From: Devosia elaeis
GTDB taxonomy: Bacteria > Pseudomonadota > Alphaproteobacteria > Rhizobiales > Devosiaceae
DNA length: 49,714 nt
NCBI RefSeq assembly: GCF_001650025.1
Contig: NZ_LVVY01000077.1
Span: forward strand, 1 to 49,714
Direction: 5' to 3'
This document shows, in pieces, positions 6,490 to 14,294 of the stretch. The notes under the pieces were generated by a model. That model worked only from the letters and a program-made list of their open reading frames with translations, did not search any database and was not told the DNA's origin. Numbering within the stretch: position 1 is the stretch's first letter; each line of letters begins with the position of its first letter. The position numbers and the translations under genes were made by a program.

Positions 6490-6972
6490 ATGTTTCTTCG
6501 TACTTTGACCGTTCTCGGCGCCGCTGTATTTCTGGCAGCATGCTCGACGACCTACAGTGACATGGGTGTCGGCGGCGGAGTTACTGCATCTGCGGTAACA
6601 AACGACGTCTACCGCATTTCGTCGCGCGGTAATGGGTTCACGGACCGAACGACCATTCAGGACTATTCGTTGCTCAAGGCGGCAGAAACCACCCTGGCTG
6701 CTGGTAAAACCCATTTCGTGATTTTGTCGGGTACGGACACAACGCGTGTTTCCACCCAACGTACCTCTGGCACCATGTACACCAGTGTGTACGGAAACAC
6801 CGCCTACAGCACATATACGCCCGGCACGACTTACGACATCGTCAAGCCAGGCGAGGATCTGATGATCCGGGTGCTCAATGTAGGCGCACGCCAGCAGGCG
6901 CCTGCCAACGCATTCAATGCTCAAGAGGTCTTCAACGCAATCAATCCGCGCGTGCAGCGGCCGAAGTCGTGA
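6490..6972 (+). CDS. lipoprotein, CC0125/CC1285-like
   Basis: The 160-residue product has a lipoprotein signal peptide (MFLRTLTVLGAAVFLAAC, with lipobox LAAC at about residue 18). The mature part contains YRISSRGNGFTDRTTIQDYSLLKAAE followed by TLAAGKTHFVIL. This fits the CC0125/CC1285 lipoprotein family, in which a G-N sits in a beta strand before a D-Y-x-L-L-x-A-A-E helix. I chose the ATG at 6490 because GGGGG precedes it and it gives the lipobox in register. Base composition is lower in GC than the flanking virion genes, suggesting a separately acquired accessory gene. It overlaps the next gene by four bases. Confidence 0.75.
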   Translation: MFLRTLTVLGAAVFLAACSTTYSDMGVGGGVTASAVTNDVYRISSRGNGFTDRTTIQDYSLLKAAETTLAAGKTHFVILSGTDTTRVSTQRTSGTMYTSVYGNTAYSTYTPGTTYDIVKPGEDLMIRVLNVGARQQAPANAFNAQEVFNAINPRVQRPKS

Positions 6973-7385
6973 GGCTTGCACTTTCTTTAGCTTTCCTCGC
7001 AGTCGTTTTTGCATCGCCGGCCAATGCGCAGGCACTGCTACTCTTTGACGGTAGCACAGGGCGGGAGTTCGTTGGGTGCCTCAATTGCTCTCGTTACGAA
7101 AGCGCGGCGATATGCAATTCGTATGGAGAGTATGGCTCCAAATATGCTTCCGACAGCATATGGAACAGATATGGGACGTACGGCTCGAAGTATGCGTCTG
7201 ATAGTCCATGGAATAGGTACGGGACAGGTCTGCGCGTGGTCGACGAGTCTGGCGGGTTCTATGGATATTTCAACGTAGGCTGGCAAGGCAGAGGTAGCGG
7301 CGTGCCGATCATAAAGGCTATCGCAGAGGCATATGAATACCTGGATGGTGATCTTGATGCGCTCCGCGACGCCCTATGCGACTAG
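6969..7385 (+). CDS. secreted protein with tandem aromatic repeats
   Basis: The 138-residue product starts at a GTG that overlaps the lipoprotein stop (GTGA). It has a signal peptide (about residues 1-20, ending ANAQA), a C-x2-C pair (GCLNCSRYES) and two consecutive copies of a Tyr/Ser-rich unit of about 15 residues, YGSKYASDS-x-WN-RYG. The composition is distinctly lower in GC than nearby phage genes. Proteins with this repeat occur in many bacteria as small secreted factors of unknown role. With the lipoprotein gene it forms a two-gene accessory unit (a moron) facing against the virion operon. Confidence 0.7.
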   Translation: MRLALSLAFLAVVFASPANAQALLLFDGSTGREFVGCLNCSRYESAAICNSYGEYGSKYASDSIWNRYGTYGSKYASDSPWNRYGTGLRVVDESGGFYGYFNVGWQGRGSGVPIIKAIAEAYEYLDGDLDALRDALCD

Positions 7386-7388
7386 GTT

Positions 7389-8021
7389 CTAAGGCCTGAT
7401 CCTCTCCCCGACCACGTCATCCCACCGATGAATTTGCCGCGTCTTGACGCCGCTGGCCGTGACAATGGTGTGGTCGACATGGCCGCCGATCCAGGACGTT
7501 ACTGGCCCGCCGCGTACAGGTGCCTGCAGCTTCCCGCGCATGACATCCAGCAGCTTGACGCCGCTTTCGGCGATGCTGTCCGAGAAACGTAGGTCGGCCG
7601 CCACCATCTCGTCGAAGGTGACGCCCGGCCCGGCATTGTCGCTGTCATAGACTGGCAGCAATTCGGGGCGGCCGGCCACAGCATCAAACTTCCACATACA
7701 CGGCCCACGTGTTTCCGAGATGCCAGCAAAGAAGGCCACGAAGGGCTCGCCGATAGCGATTTCCTCACCATGAGGCAGATCTTGAGCCAGCCGCTCGATG
7801 GTGCCGTCCACGCTTGTGGTGGCGCGGCTGGCTTCAATCATTCGTCCGGCGATTGATGTCATGATCTTCACACCGCCGGTGCCCGTGAATGCCAGCGGCA
7901 GGAACGGCGATGCGAACACTTTTACCCCGGTGCGCAGAAGCTCGCCCGAAGGCGCGCAATAGGCACCGTCGGTGACGATTTCGATACGGTCATGATACTG
8001 AACTGCGAAATAAGCGCTCAT
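7389..8021 (-). CDS. phage tail-region protein with Ntn-hydrolase-like start
   Basis: This 210-residue protein begins MSAYFAVQYHDRIEIVTDGAYC and continues with a beta-rich GVKVFASPFLPLAFTGTGG segment. Such openings occur in proteasome-like or Ntn-fold proteins of phage tail modules, but I see no catalytic N-terminal residue and do not assign an enzyme activity. Its ATG overlaps the stop of the tape measure gene (ATGA), which supports a role in tail assembly. It ends three bases from the convergent secreted-repeat gene. Confidence 0.6.
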   Translation of the reverse strand: MSAYFAVQYHDRIEIVTDGAYCAPSGELLRTGVKVFASPFLPLAFTGTGGVKIMTSIAGRMIEASRATTSVDGTIERLAQDLPHGEEIAIGEPFVAFFAGISETRGPCMWKFDAVAGRPELLPVYDSDNAGPGVTFDEMVAADLRFSDSIAESGVKLLDVMRGKLQAPVRGGPVTSWIGGHVDHTIVTASGVKTRQIHRWDDVVGERIRP

Positions 8022-9625
8022 GCTGCGAGCCTTTCATGAATGACGTATTCGGTGACGGATGGCGCATGGCCCAGATGAGCGACAAGGAAGTTCTCTTCCT
8101 GAAGCATTTGGAGCCGCCGCCGCATTTCCTCGACGCTCTCGCCGTATCGTTCGGTGGGGGACGTGCCCCTGCTAGCAGACGACGTCGTAACAACCGGCTT
8201 ATCTCCGTCACCGCCGTCGGTCTCAAGCGCCTTGCGGGCAGCAATTCGTCGAGCGGCAGCACCTGCTGCGCCTCGGGAATGGACGGGGCCGCCCATGCCC
8301 ACAGGAACCGCCTCAACGGCCGCTGCCGCATCGATGGCGCCGGAGTAGACCTTCGACAGGGTGTCGATCAGGGTCCAAAGCCTGCCCACCGTAGGGGCGA
8401 CGTCCGGGGCCTCCTTGCCGACCTGCAGGATGGCGGCTTTAGCTTCCTCAGCGGTCTTCTTGCCGTGAAGGAAGTCGCCTGCCAACTCGGCCAGCTTCTG
8501 CCCGACCTCAGGGACGGATTCAGCGGCGGCGATTGCGACGTCTCGCAAGGAATCCTCGATGGCCCAGATCGCTTCCTTGGCGCGCTGGCTGTCGGCACCT
8601 GTGATCTTGTCCCAAATGTCCTGGAAGAACTCATCTGTTCGGGTGGTCTGTAGATATTCCAGCGCGCCGCCGATCGCCTCGATCTCGCGCTTCGTGCCTT
8701 CAATGCCGCGATTGAATGCCTCGGCCTCATTGGCGAGCCAATCGAAGATTTCGATGCGCGGCATATTGTCGATAGCCGCGGCCAGCCGTTCGATGGACTC
8801 GGCCAATTTGGAACTGCCACCAGAAGCCGTGTCAGACTCGCCGATGAAGCGAAGCGCGGCCGTCTGCAGCTTTATCACCGCGTCGGCCACTGTGGCCGGC
8901 ATAGCATCGGCCTCGGCGCGTAGCGCGGCCAGCTGGCTAGTCACGCCGAACATTTTGTCGGTGGTGATCTTCCCTTCCGAACCCAGCTTGCGCAGCTCGT
9001 TGACCGAGACGCCCATACTGTCGGCCAGAGCCTTCGATAGTCGGCCGCCTGACTGGATGACGGTATTTAAGTTGTCGCCTCGCAGCGATCCGGACGCCAT
9101 GGCCTTGGACCATGCCTCTTGCACCGACCGAGCCTTGTCGCCGCGCGTGGCCGAGATGACGAGCGCATTGTTCAGGCTTTCGGTCAGATCCAGCTGCTCT
9201 GCAGTGGAATAGCCCAGCGCCGAAAGCGCCTGCTGGTTCTGAAGGTAGCCTTCAGCGGTCTGCTCCAGCGACGAATAAGTCCGGTTCGCCACATCGACCA
9301 GCCGGTCCATGACCGCCGTACCCTTTTCCAGACTGCCCGCTGCGTTGTTCACGCGCGATGACAGGTCGGTCCAAGCCGTTGTCATGCCGATCAGGGCCTG
9401 CGTGCCAAAGGCAACGCCGAGGAGGCCGAAAGCACGAGTAACGATGCCGAGGGACGACGCCATGCCGTTACTGACCTGGGTGACGCGCGAGCCGAGCCCG
9501 TCGTATCGGGCCTGCATTGATCGGACGCGTCGATCGGTCTCGCCATTGGCCTTCGCCAAGGCGCGCTCATACTTCGTGGTCGACGCCTCGAGCGAGACGA
9601 TCAACCGTTCGATATCTGTGGCCAT
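8018..9625 (-). CDS. phage tail tape measure protein
   Basis: The 535-residue product starts with a coiled-coil-rich region (MATDIERLIVSLEASTTKYERALAKA...). It then has the conserved tape measure domain (about residues 70-270: TAWTDLSSRVNNAAGS...AEGYLQNQQALSALG...SVQEAWSKAMASGSLRGDNLNTVIQSGGRLSKALADSMGVSVNELRKLGSEGKIT). A hydrophobic stretch lies near residues 55-80 and a helical C-terminus follows. Tape measure proteins set tail length during assembly. At 535 residues it is short, implying a short tail or a reduced protein. A clear terminator separates it from the ATPase gene upstream. Confidence 0.9.
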   Translation of the reverse strand: MATDIERLIVSLEASTTKYERALAKANGETDRRVRSMQARYDGLGSRVTQVSNGMASSLGIVTRAFGLLGVAFGTQALIGMTTAWTDLSSRVNNAAGSLEKGTAVMDRLVDVANRTYSSLEQTAEGYLQNQQALSALGYSTAEQLDLTESLNNALVISATRGDKARSVQEAWSKAMASGSLRGDNLNTVIQSGGRLSKALADSMGVSVNELRKLGSEGKITTDKMFGVTSQLAALRAEADAMPATVADAVIKLQTAALRFIGESDTASGGSSKLAESIERLAAAIDNMPRIEIFDWLANEAEAFNRGIEGTKREIEAIGGALEYLQTTRTDEFFQDIWDKITGADSQRAKEAIWAIEDSLRDVAIAAAESVPEVGQKLAELAGDFLHGKKTAEEAKAAILQVGKEAPDVAPTVGRLWTLIDTLSKVYSGAIDAAAAVEAVPVGMGGPVHSRGAAGAAARRIAARKALETDGGDGDKPVVTTSSASRGTSPTERYGESVEEMRRRLQMLQEENFLVAHLGHAPSVTEYVIHERLAA

Positions 9626-9644
9626 GCGGCCTCCTAAATGACAT

Positions 9645-9670
9645 GAAAAAACCCGCCGGTGGGGCGGGTT
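9645..9670 (-). terminator. rho-independent terminator
   Basis: AACCCGCC pairs with GGCGGGTT and is followed on the minus strand by TTTTTT. It lies between the end of the ATPase gene and the start of the tape measure gene, so the ATPase is insulated from the tail genes below it. Confidence 0.8.
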
Positions 9671-9713
9671 GGGGGGGTGTAGGCATGCGTCTGGGTTGGT
9701 GTCTCAGCCGCAG

Positions 9714-11327
9714 CTAATCCTCCGCCCTGCCTTGGACCAGCTTGAGCGCATCTCGATATAGGAATGGCACCCAGTAGGAAGGCTGTGATTTAGTCCCACG
9801 CTGTTCGAAAAAACCGACGCCCACCAAATCCTGCGCTCTGGCATTCGCCTCATCAATGGTCACGCCCCATACGCCGGCAAGACTTTCAGGAGTTTGCTCC
9901 GCTTTCAGACCCTCAAGTTTTTCTAAGTAGGACCTATTGGCAGGATACTCAGCGTACAAATAGGTGTTCAGGCGCGTCTCCGAGACAGTAGGTAGGGCTG
10001 CCTTAAATACAGACCTGTCAAATAGCTGCTCACCCGGTGGGAGACTTCCCCCTCTCTCAAGCCTACGGATTTCCTCCTCCCGGATACAATTAAGAAGGTG
10101 GATCAGTTCTCGGGGCGCTGTGGATCCGGTCCCATCGGCACATCTGTTGACCATCCAATTAAACGTCGTCGCTTTCTGCGGGCCTTGCTCGACTTGAGCG
10201 GGAAAAATGCGCGCAAACAGCTTGTCTTGCTCCTCTGCGCTTTTCAGAACCGAATCGCGATCAACGCCATAAGCCTCTATAATGACGTCATTGCTGAGGA
10301 TGCGGCGCATAATCAGATTCTTCAGCATCTCAGGCGTCCAACGCATCACCTCAAATCTCGTGATGTGGCTCGCCTCTCTAAGACCTTTTGCAGTTATCCG
10401 CTTCCATATATCCTCTCGAAGAAATATTTTAAGAGAGATATTGTCCAATGACCTAAAGTCATTGTACACGCGAATAAGTGCCCGTATCGCATTCGCCTCA
10501 AGGTCGTGGCTCTCTGCGAAAGCAACGTCAAGTCGATCTAGCAGTATCCATACTGAATATCCAGCTTGTTTTAAGGCCGAATTCACTTTGGAGAACATGC
10601 CATCGAGAGAGGATATGCCGTCCCTTGCCAGGTCTCCCGAAGGCTCCTGTAGGGAAATGCGACCAATAATCCCTGATGGCATTCCGGTGCCAGGAGCTAA
10701 TTCCAAACCAGTTTCGAAACGAGCGGATGAAAGCAGCCGGCGGGCGAGAATCTGCGCGGACCTTAAAAGACCAGCTAGGTTTAGCCGAGGCTCCAGGAGC
10801 TTCTGCTCCTCTAGTGCGACGTAAACGCTGCGCATTTCGCCGCCCTGAATGCCTAGTTGCTGTAGCTCATGGGCCACTACGGTGAGAAGATAGATTTTCC
10901 AGAGGACCACAAACTCTTGCTCGGAAGTTGGTGGATCAGACATCAAGTCCTTGAAGACTGTAGCGCCGCGAGGATTTTCACCGCTCACCATCACGACGCT
11001 CTCGTCAAAGAGGCGGTCTTCGTTTTTGCCCAACAACAGGTACAGCGCACTTTTTCCCGCGCCCTTTTCGCCGCGGACAATATCTATTTTTCCGCTAACT
11101 ATGCGGTTCCACTGATCCGTTTGTACGAAATAATTCTCAAGGAACTGGATTTCATCCTCTGCCACTTGTGAGCCGAAAGAACAATTCTTCAGAACGGCAA
11201 GCCGATCCATTTCCCGCCACCTTGCACAACCCTGCATTTGTGCACTTTTATAACGGCTTGGCATTAATATCCAACCATCTGGATGCGAGAAATCGTGGAT
11301 TGCAATCGAACTCCGCTGACTGCTCAT
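9714..11327 (-). CDS. P-loop ATPase, Sll1717-like, probable defence or cargo gene
   Basis: This 537-residue protein has a Walker A motif GEKGAGKS (residues 86-93) and a Walker B-like strand WILLDRLD (about 260-267). The segment KNCSFGSQVAEDEIQFLENYF before Walker A and FLREDIWKRI...ITRFEVMRWTP after Walker B are typical of the Sll1717 family of STAND/AAA-like ATPases. C-terminal helices from about residue 360 to 537 show no known effector. A GGAGGAG site precedes the ATG at 11327, which overlaps the terminase small subunit stop (ATGA). The first 39 residues are extra compared with the family start near MDRLAVLK (codon at 11210). Lower GC than its neighbours and its position, where terminase large subunit is expected, suggest an acquired gene. 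Confidence 0.75.
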   Translation of the reverse strand: MSSQRSSIAIHDFSHPDGWILMPSRYKSAQMQGCARWREMDRLAVLKNCSFGSQVAEDEIQFLENYFVQTDQWNRIVSGKIDIVRGEKGAGKSALYLLLGKNEDRLFDESVVMVSGENPRGATVFKDLMSDPPTSEQEFVVLWKIYLLTVVAHELQQLGIQGGEMRSVYVALEEQKLLEPRLNLAGLLRSAQILARRLLSSARFETGLELAPGTGMPSGIIGRISLQEPSGDLARDGISSLDGMFSKVNSALKQAGYSVWILLDRLDVAFAESHDLEANAIRALIRVYNDFRSLDNISLKIFLREDIWKRITAKGLREASHITRFEVMRWTPEMLKNLIMRRILSNDVIIEAYGVDRDSVLKSAEEQDKLFARIFPAQVEQGPQKATTFNWMVNRCADGTGSTAPRELIHLLNCIREEEIRRLERGGSLPPGEQLFDRSVFKAALPTVSETRLNTYLYAEYPANRSYLEKLEGLKAEQTPESLAGVWGVTIDEANARAQDLVGVGFFEQRGTKSQPSYWVPFLYRDALKLVQGRAED

Positions 11328-11704
11328 GTGAAAAACTCCTCCGCCGGATCATCGCTTTCTGGTGCGGGCATGGCCACCCGCCGGGCATCGGCCGGCGTAG
11401 CGCCCAATTGGCCCAGGCAAAGGCGCAGCAGGTTTAATTCGCTCACACTCGCATCGCCGGCGCGCAGCCTCGCGATCAGTACCGCGGCAATACCAACGAT
11501 GCCTCCATGGGAGCGGTCCAGCCAAGGCAACGTTTCGACCAGCTCATTCCAGGCGTTTGTCTGTGGCTCGGAAAGCCAGCCAGGCGGCCCGCCAATCGGG
11601 CCCAGATAATTCGAAACTGGCGCTGGCGGGCGATAGCGCGCCGGGTCTTTCAGCGCGGCACCTGTGATATGCGCGACTGCAGCGGGGATTCGTGGTCTTG
11701 GCAT
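11324..11704 (-). CDS. phage terminase small subunit, P27-like
   Basis: This 126-residue protein starts MPRPRIPAAVAHITG and has a GGPPGWLSEPQTNAWNELVETLPWL block, typical of P27-type terminase small subunits (a G-x-P-x-W-L followed by W-x-E-L). A helical region (IVGIAAVLIARLRAGD) follows, and the protein ends in an acidic tail. The small subunit recognises the packaging site on phage DNA and recruits the large subunit. No large subunit gene is visible in the element, so packaging would need a partner phage or the gene has been lost. The stop overlaps the ATPase start. Confidence 0.75.
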   Translation of the reverse strand: MPRPRIPAAVAHITGAALKDPARYRPPAPVSNYLGPIGGPPGWLSEPQTNAWNELVETLPWLDRSHGGIVGIAAVLIARLRAGDASVSELNLLRLCLGQLGATPADARRVAMPAPESDDPAEEFFT

Positions 11705-12141
11705 GTGACCCCATATTCTGAATTGCGGAAATGCACGCGTTGGGGCCGATACGCTCCGCGGAGGAGCGATCGGCGGACTTTGATGTGGCCCCTGGGGGTG
11801 CCTTCAGACTCGACGATGCCGAGGACGCCACACCGCCACCCCCACAAACATTTCACATCCGCAAAATTCGAAATTTGGATTCCCTCGCGCGCGTTACGCA
11901 CGCGGGCGCGCGTGTACGCGACACGAAAACCTGTATTAGCGCTAACACTTTGGGGGACGCGCGCTGCGGCGTTGAGCGATCGGAGGACTTCTTAGGCACC
12001 CATATATCATTGCGGCCCGGCCCCGCGAACGGGAGGGACTGCCGGGCCGCTTGGCTCATGGTGTTGGTTGGTAAGGAACCCAGTAGGGTGGCGGGCCAAT
12101 CATCACCTTAAGGAGCGAGCAGCCCCTTTTCCGTTCCCACC
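11705..12141. other. non-coding gap between capsid and terminase genes
   Basis: None of the open frames here has coding character. A 10-bp perfect stem (12012-12021 with 12041-12050, GCGGCCCGGC/GCCGGGCCGC) with a 19-base loop lies about 90 bases after the capsid stop. There is an AT-rich stretch with the near-palindrome AAATTCGAAATTT at about 11864-11876. A packaging (cos or pac) site or an RNA-processing hairpin is possible here. An HNH endonuclease gene, often found at this place in phages, is not seen. Confidence 0.4.
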
Positions 12142-13230
12142 TTATTCTTCGAAGCTGCCGTGCACGATCGATTCGGGCCGATAGACAGCCAGCGCCAGGC
12201 GCTCCTCGATCCGGGCCGTCGCAAGGTTGCGTTCGAAGTCATCAGTATTTTCCGTGCTGATCTCGAAGGTCACTTGCTGGCGGTCGAACACCTGCGCAGC
12301 GGTCGCGAGCGCGCCCACAAGGAACTCACCCGGCGCCATTGCAGTCGTGTCCACAATCGGCAGGCGCCACACACGGCCCTGACCACCCTCGACCGGATCG
12401 ACGATAATGTAATTACCGCCCGCGTCCTTGGTCAGTTCAAGGTCGGCCAAGTCATCCGGATTCATCACGATGCCGGTGGCGCGGTATTCGGCGCGACGGA
12501 CCTGCTGGATGGCGCGGCGCAGCGTGTCGATACGGGTGTCGCCAGCGGTGCGCAGCGTGTCATCGAACAGGGTTGCCTGAGGCACGAGGCCAAGCAAATT
12601 CTGGCCGGTTCCATTGCCATGCAGGAGCTGATCTTCTTCTTTCAGCTTGAGCCCGGTGGTGCCGCGCAGGTCGAGGTAAGAGATCAGTCCGGAGACATCA
12701 TCGAGCATCTGCTTCGAAATTTTGAACAGATGGGCGATCGTGCGGACAGGCGCCGTCTTGAGATCGAAAGTCAGGTCCGAATAGGGCTTGCTGGCACCTT
12801 CAGCCACGGGTGCGGCATTATTGGTATAGCCCGTTTCCTGAACGTATTCGATGCTGCCCGCCGCGGTCTGCCCCGGCGCGATCAGGTCGCGGACGGTGAG
12901 TTCCCGCTGTGCCGGCGTCACGATGCCGGGAATGCGATCCGCAGGGACCAGCGAAGTGCCGAGCGAGCGTCCTGTGCCGACAGTAGTATTGGCCGAGGTG
13001 ATAGCGGCGACTTCGACAACTGCGCGACCGCGCGATGCACCGCCGTTGAGCTCCTTGAAGCTGGGCGAGTTCACGAGCTGGCTCGCAACGGATTCGCTGG
13101 TGGTGACGCCACCATTGTCGCGCTCACGAGCAGCGCGCTTTTCAAGATCGCCGAGGCGAGTGGCGAGGTCGGAGGTCTTGGCGTTAAAATTCTGGCCAAG
13201 TTCCGTGATCATTTCTGCAATATCAGGCAT
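12142..13230 (-). CDS. HK97-fold phage major capsid protein
   Basis: The 362-residue product has a charged helical N-terminus (residues 1-60, acting like a scaffold or delta domain) and the HK97 capsid body: LVPADRIPGIVTPAQRELTVRDLI, then YVQETGYTNNAAPVAEGASKPYSDL, ISKQMLDDV, LLHGNGTGQNLLGL and the C-terminal ERLALAVYRPESIV. These blocks are standard for the family. AAGGAA precedes the ATG. The length is at the short end for the family. No prohead protease gene is seen next to it, so N-terminal processing would be unusual or done by another phage. Confidence 0.92.
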   Translation of the reverse strand: MPDIAEMITELGQNFNAKTSDLATRLGDLEKRAARERDNGGVTTSESVASQLVNSPSFKELNGGASRGRAVVEVAAITSANTTVGTGRSLGTSLVPADRIPGIVTPAQRELTVRDLIAPGQTAAGSIEYVQETGYTNNAAPVAEGASKPYSDLTFDLKTAPVRTIAHLFKISKQMLDDVSGLISYLDLRGTTGLKLKEEDQLLHGNGTGQNLLGLVPQATLFDDTLRTAGDTRIDTLRRAIQQVRRAEYRATGIVMNPDDLADLELTKDAGGNYIIVDPVEGGQGRVWRLPIVDTTAMAPGEFLVGALATAAQVFDRQQVTFEISTENTDDFERNLATARIEERLALAVYRPESIVHGSFEE

Positions 13231-13239
13231 GTGTATTCC

Positions 13240-13632
13240 TTACGGTCGGTAGCCCGCGACCAGGACGGCGGCGCAGGCTTTTTTGATGGCGACGGTCGCG
13301 CTGTGGCGCGCGATGGAAACGTCGGCGTTTGTGATGGTGGTGGATTGTGGAGCCGATGGCTGTCGGCCCAGCGCCTTCGCCAGTGCAGCTTCGATAGGGT
13401 CGGCTTCATTGCCGACCAATGCGTCTTCTGCTTGAATTTGCGCCATGTTTTCGTTCAGCACCTTCCACAGATGGATGCGCTGATCGGCGGTTGCTGGTGC
13501 TTTGGTCGCGGCGTAGTCGACGCCGCGTATGCCGAATGCCAGCTTCGCCACATAGGTGAGTTGGTCGGGGTCGGTTGGCAGCGCGAATAGGTCCGCATTT
13601 TCCGCCAATCGCTTCAATGGCTCGATGTTCAT
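13240..13632 (-). CDS. hypothetical protein of the capsid operon
   Basis: This 130-residue protein is helical in its N-terminal two thirds (NIEPLKRLAENADLF...TADQRIHLWKVLNENMAQIQAED). It has a basic C-terminus (TVAIKKACAAVLVAGYRP). I do not recognise it. Its ATG overlaps the stop of the upstream gene (ATGA), and the capsid gene starts nine bases after its stop. It could be a head-associated or scaffolding factor, but this is only from position. Confidence 0.6.
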   Translation of the reverse strand: MNIEPLKRLAENADLFALPTDPDQLTYVAKLAFGIRGVDYAATKAPATADQRIHLWKVLNENMAQIQAEDALVGNEADPIEAALAKALGRQPSAPQSTTITNADVSIARHSATVAIKKACAAVLVAGYRP

Positions 13633-14195
13633 CGTGTTGCTCCTGGTCGGGGATGCATGGCCTGCCCGACTGACGCCGAAGCAGACACGCGGGCCAGTGC
13701 CACAAGTGCGTCGGCTTCACCGGGTGAGTAGCCCTGCAACTCGAGGCCAATTGCGGCAAGCGTCTGCCCCGGCACCACGACATGCTTGCCGGCTGCGCCT
13801 GGTGGAGGTTCCGGGCCGAAGCGTCGGAAGTGGCCGCCGGCGGTGAGCGCGACCGAGGCGGGGTCGAGCCGCAAGATCAGTGAGCCGTTCACAGCACCGG
13901 CGAGTGCAGGGCCGTGGCCAAAAAGATCGGTGAGGGCGCCGTGCAGGGTGGTACCGGTATCGTCGGTCAGGCCGCCGAACTCACGGACACCGGCAGCAGC
14001 AACGCCCAGGCCGCGGTCTGCGGCGATGGCCAGAAAGACATTGACCAGATCTGCCGTGGTGAGGTCGGGCACCGCACTACCCTGTGCTGTTGGAAGCAGA
14101 CCAGCTTCAGAAGCTCGCTGGACTAGGGCGGCCGCCCGCCCTTCAGGCATAGCCAGTCGTCGCGCCACGATCGCCGTGGCAGCAGATTTGCGCAT
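13629..14195 (-). CDS. hypothetical protein, possible DNA-binding N-terminus
   Basis: The 188-residue product starts MRKSAATAIVARRLAMPEGRAAALVQRASEAGLLPTA. This is an Arg/Ala-rich helical segment that resembles a short winged-helix or HTH region. The middle is rich in Gly and Ala (LHGALTDLFGHGPALAGAVNGSLILRLDPASVALTAGG). GGAG eight bases before the ATG at 14195 supports this start over a longer frame. It overlaps the next gene by ATGA. Function not recognised. Confidence 0.6.
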   Translation of the reverse strand: MRKSAATAIVARRLAMPEGRAAALVQRASEAGLLPTAQGSAVPDLTTADLVNVFLAIAADRGLGVAAAGVREFGGLTDDTGTTLHGALTDLFGHGPALAGAVNGSLILRLDPASVALTAGGHFRRFGPEPPPGAAGKHVVVPGQTLAAIGLELQGYSPGEADALVALARVSASASVGQAMHPRPGATR

Positions 14196-14294
14196 GGTGA
14201 CGCTCCATTTCTGAAAATGAGGAGGAAAAGGGCAAAGCAAAAGGCCCGCCAGTGGCGAGCCTTTGAACTGGGGGGGTATTGCGCCCCTATCTAT

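Noticed and set aside
12160-13590. A 476-codon plus-strand open frame over the capsid gene
   Set aside because: The minus strand encodes a clear HK97-type capsid protein at the same place, and the opposite frame has no motif.
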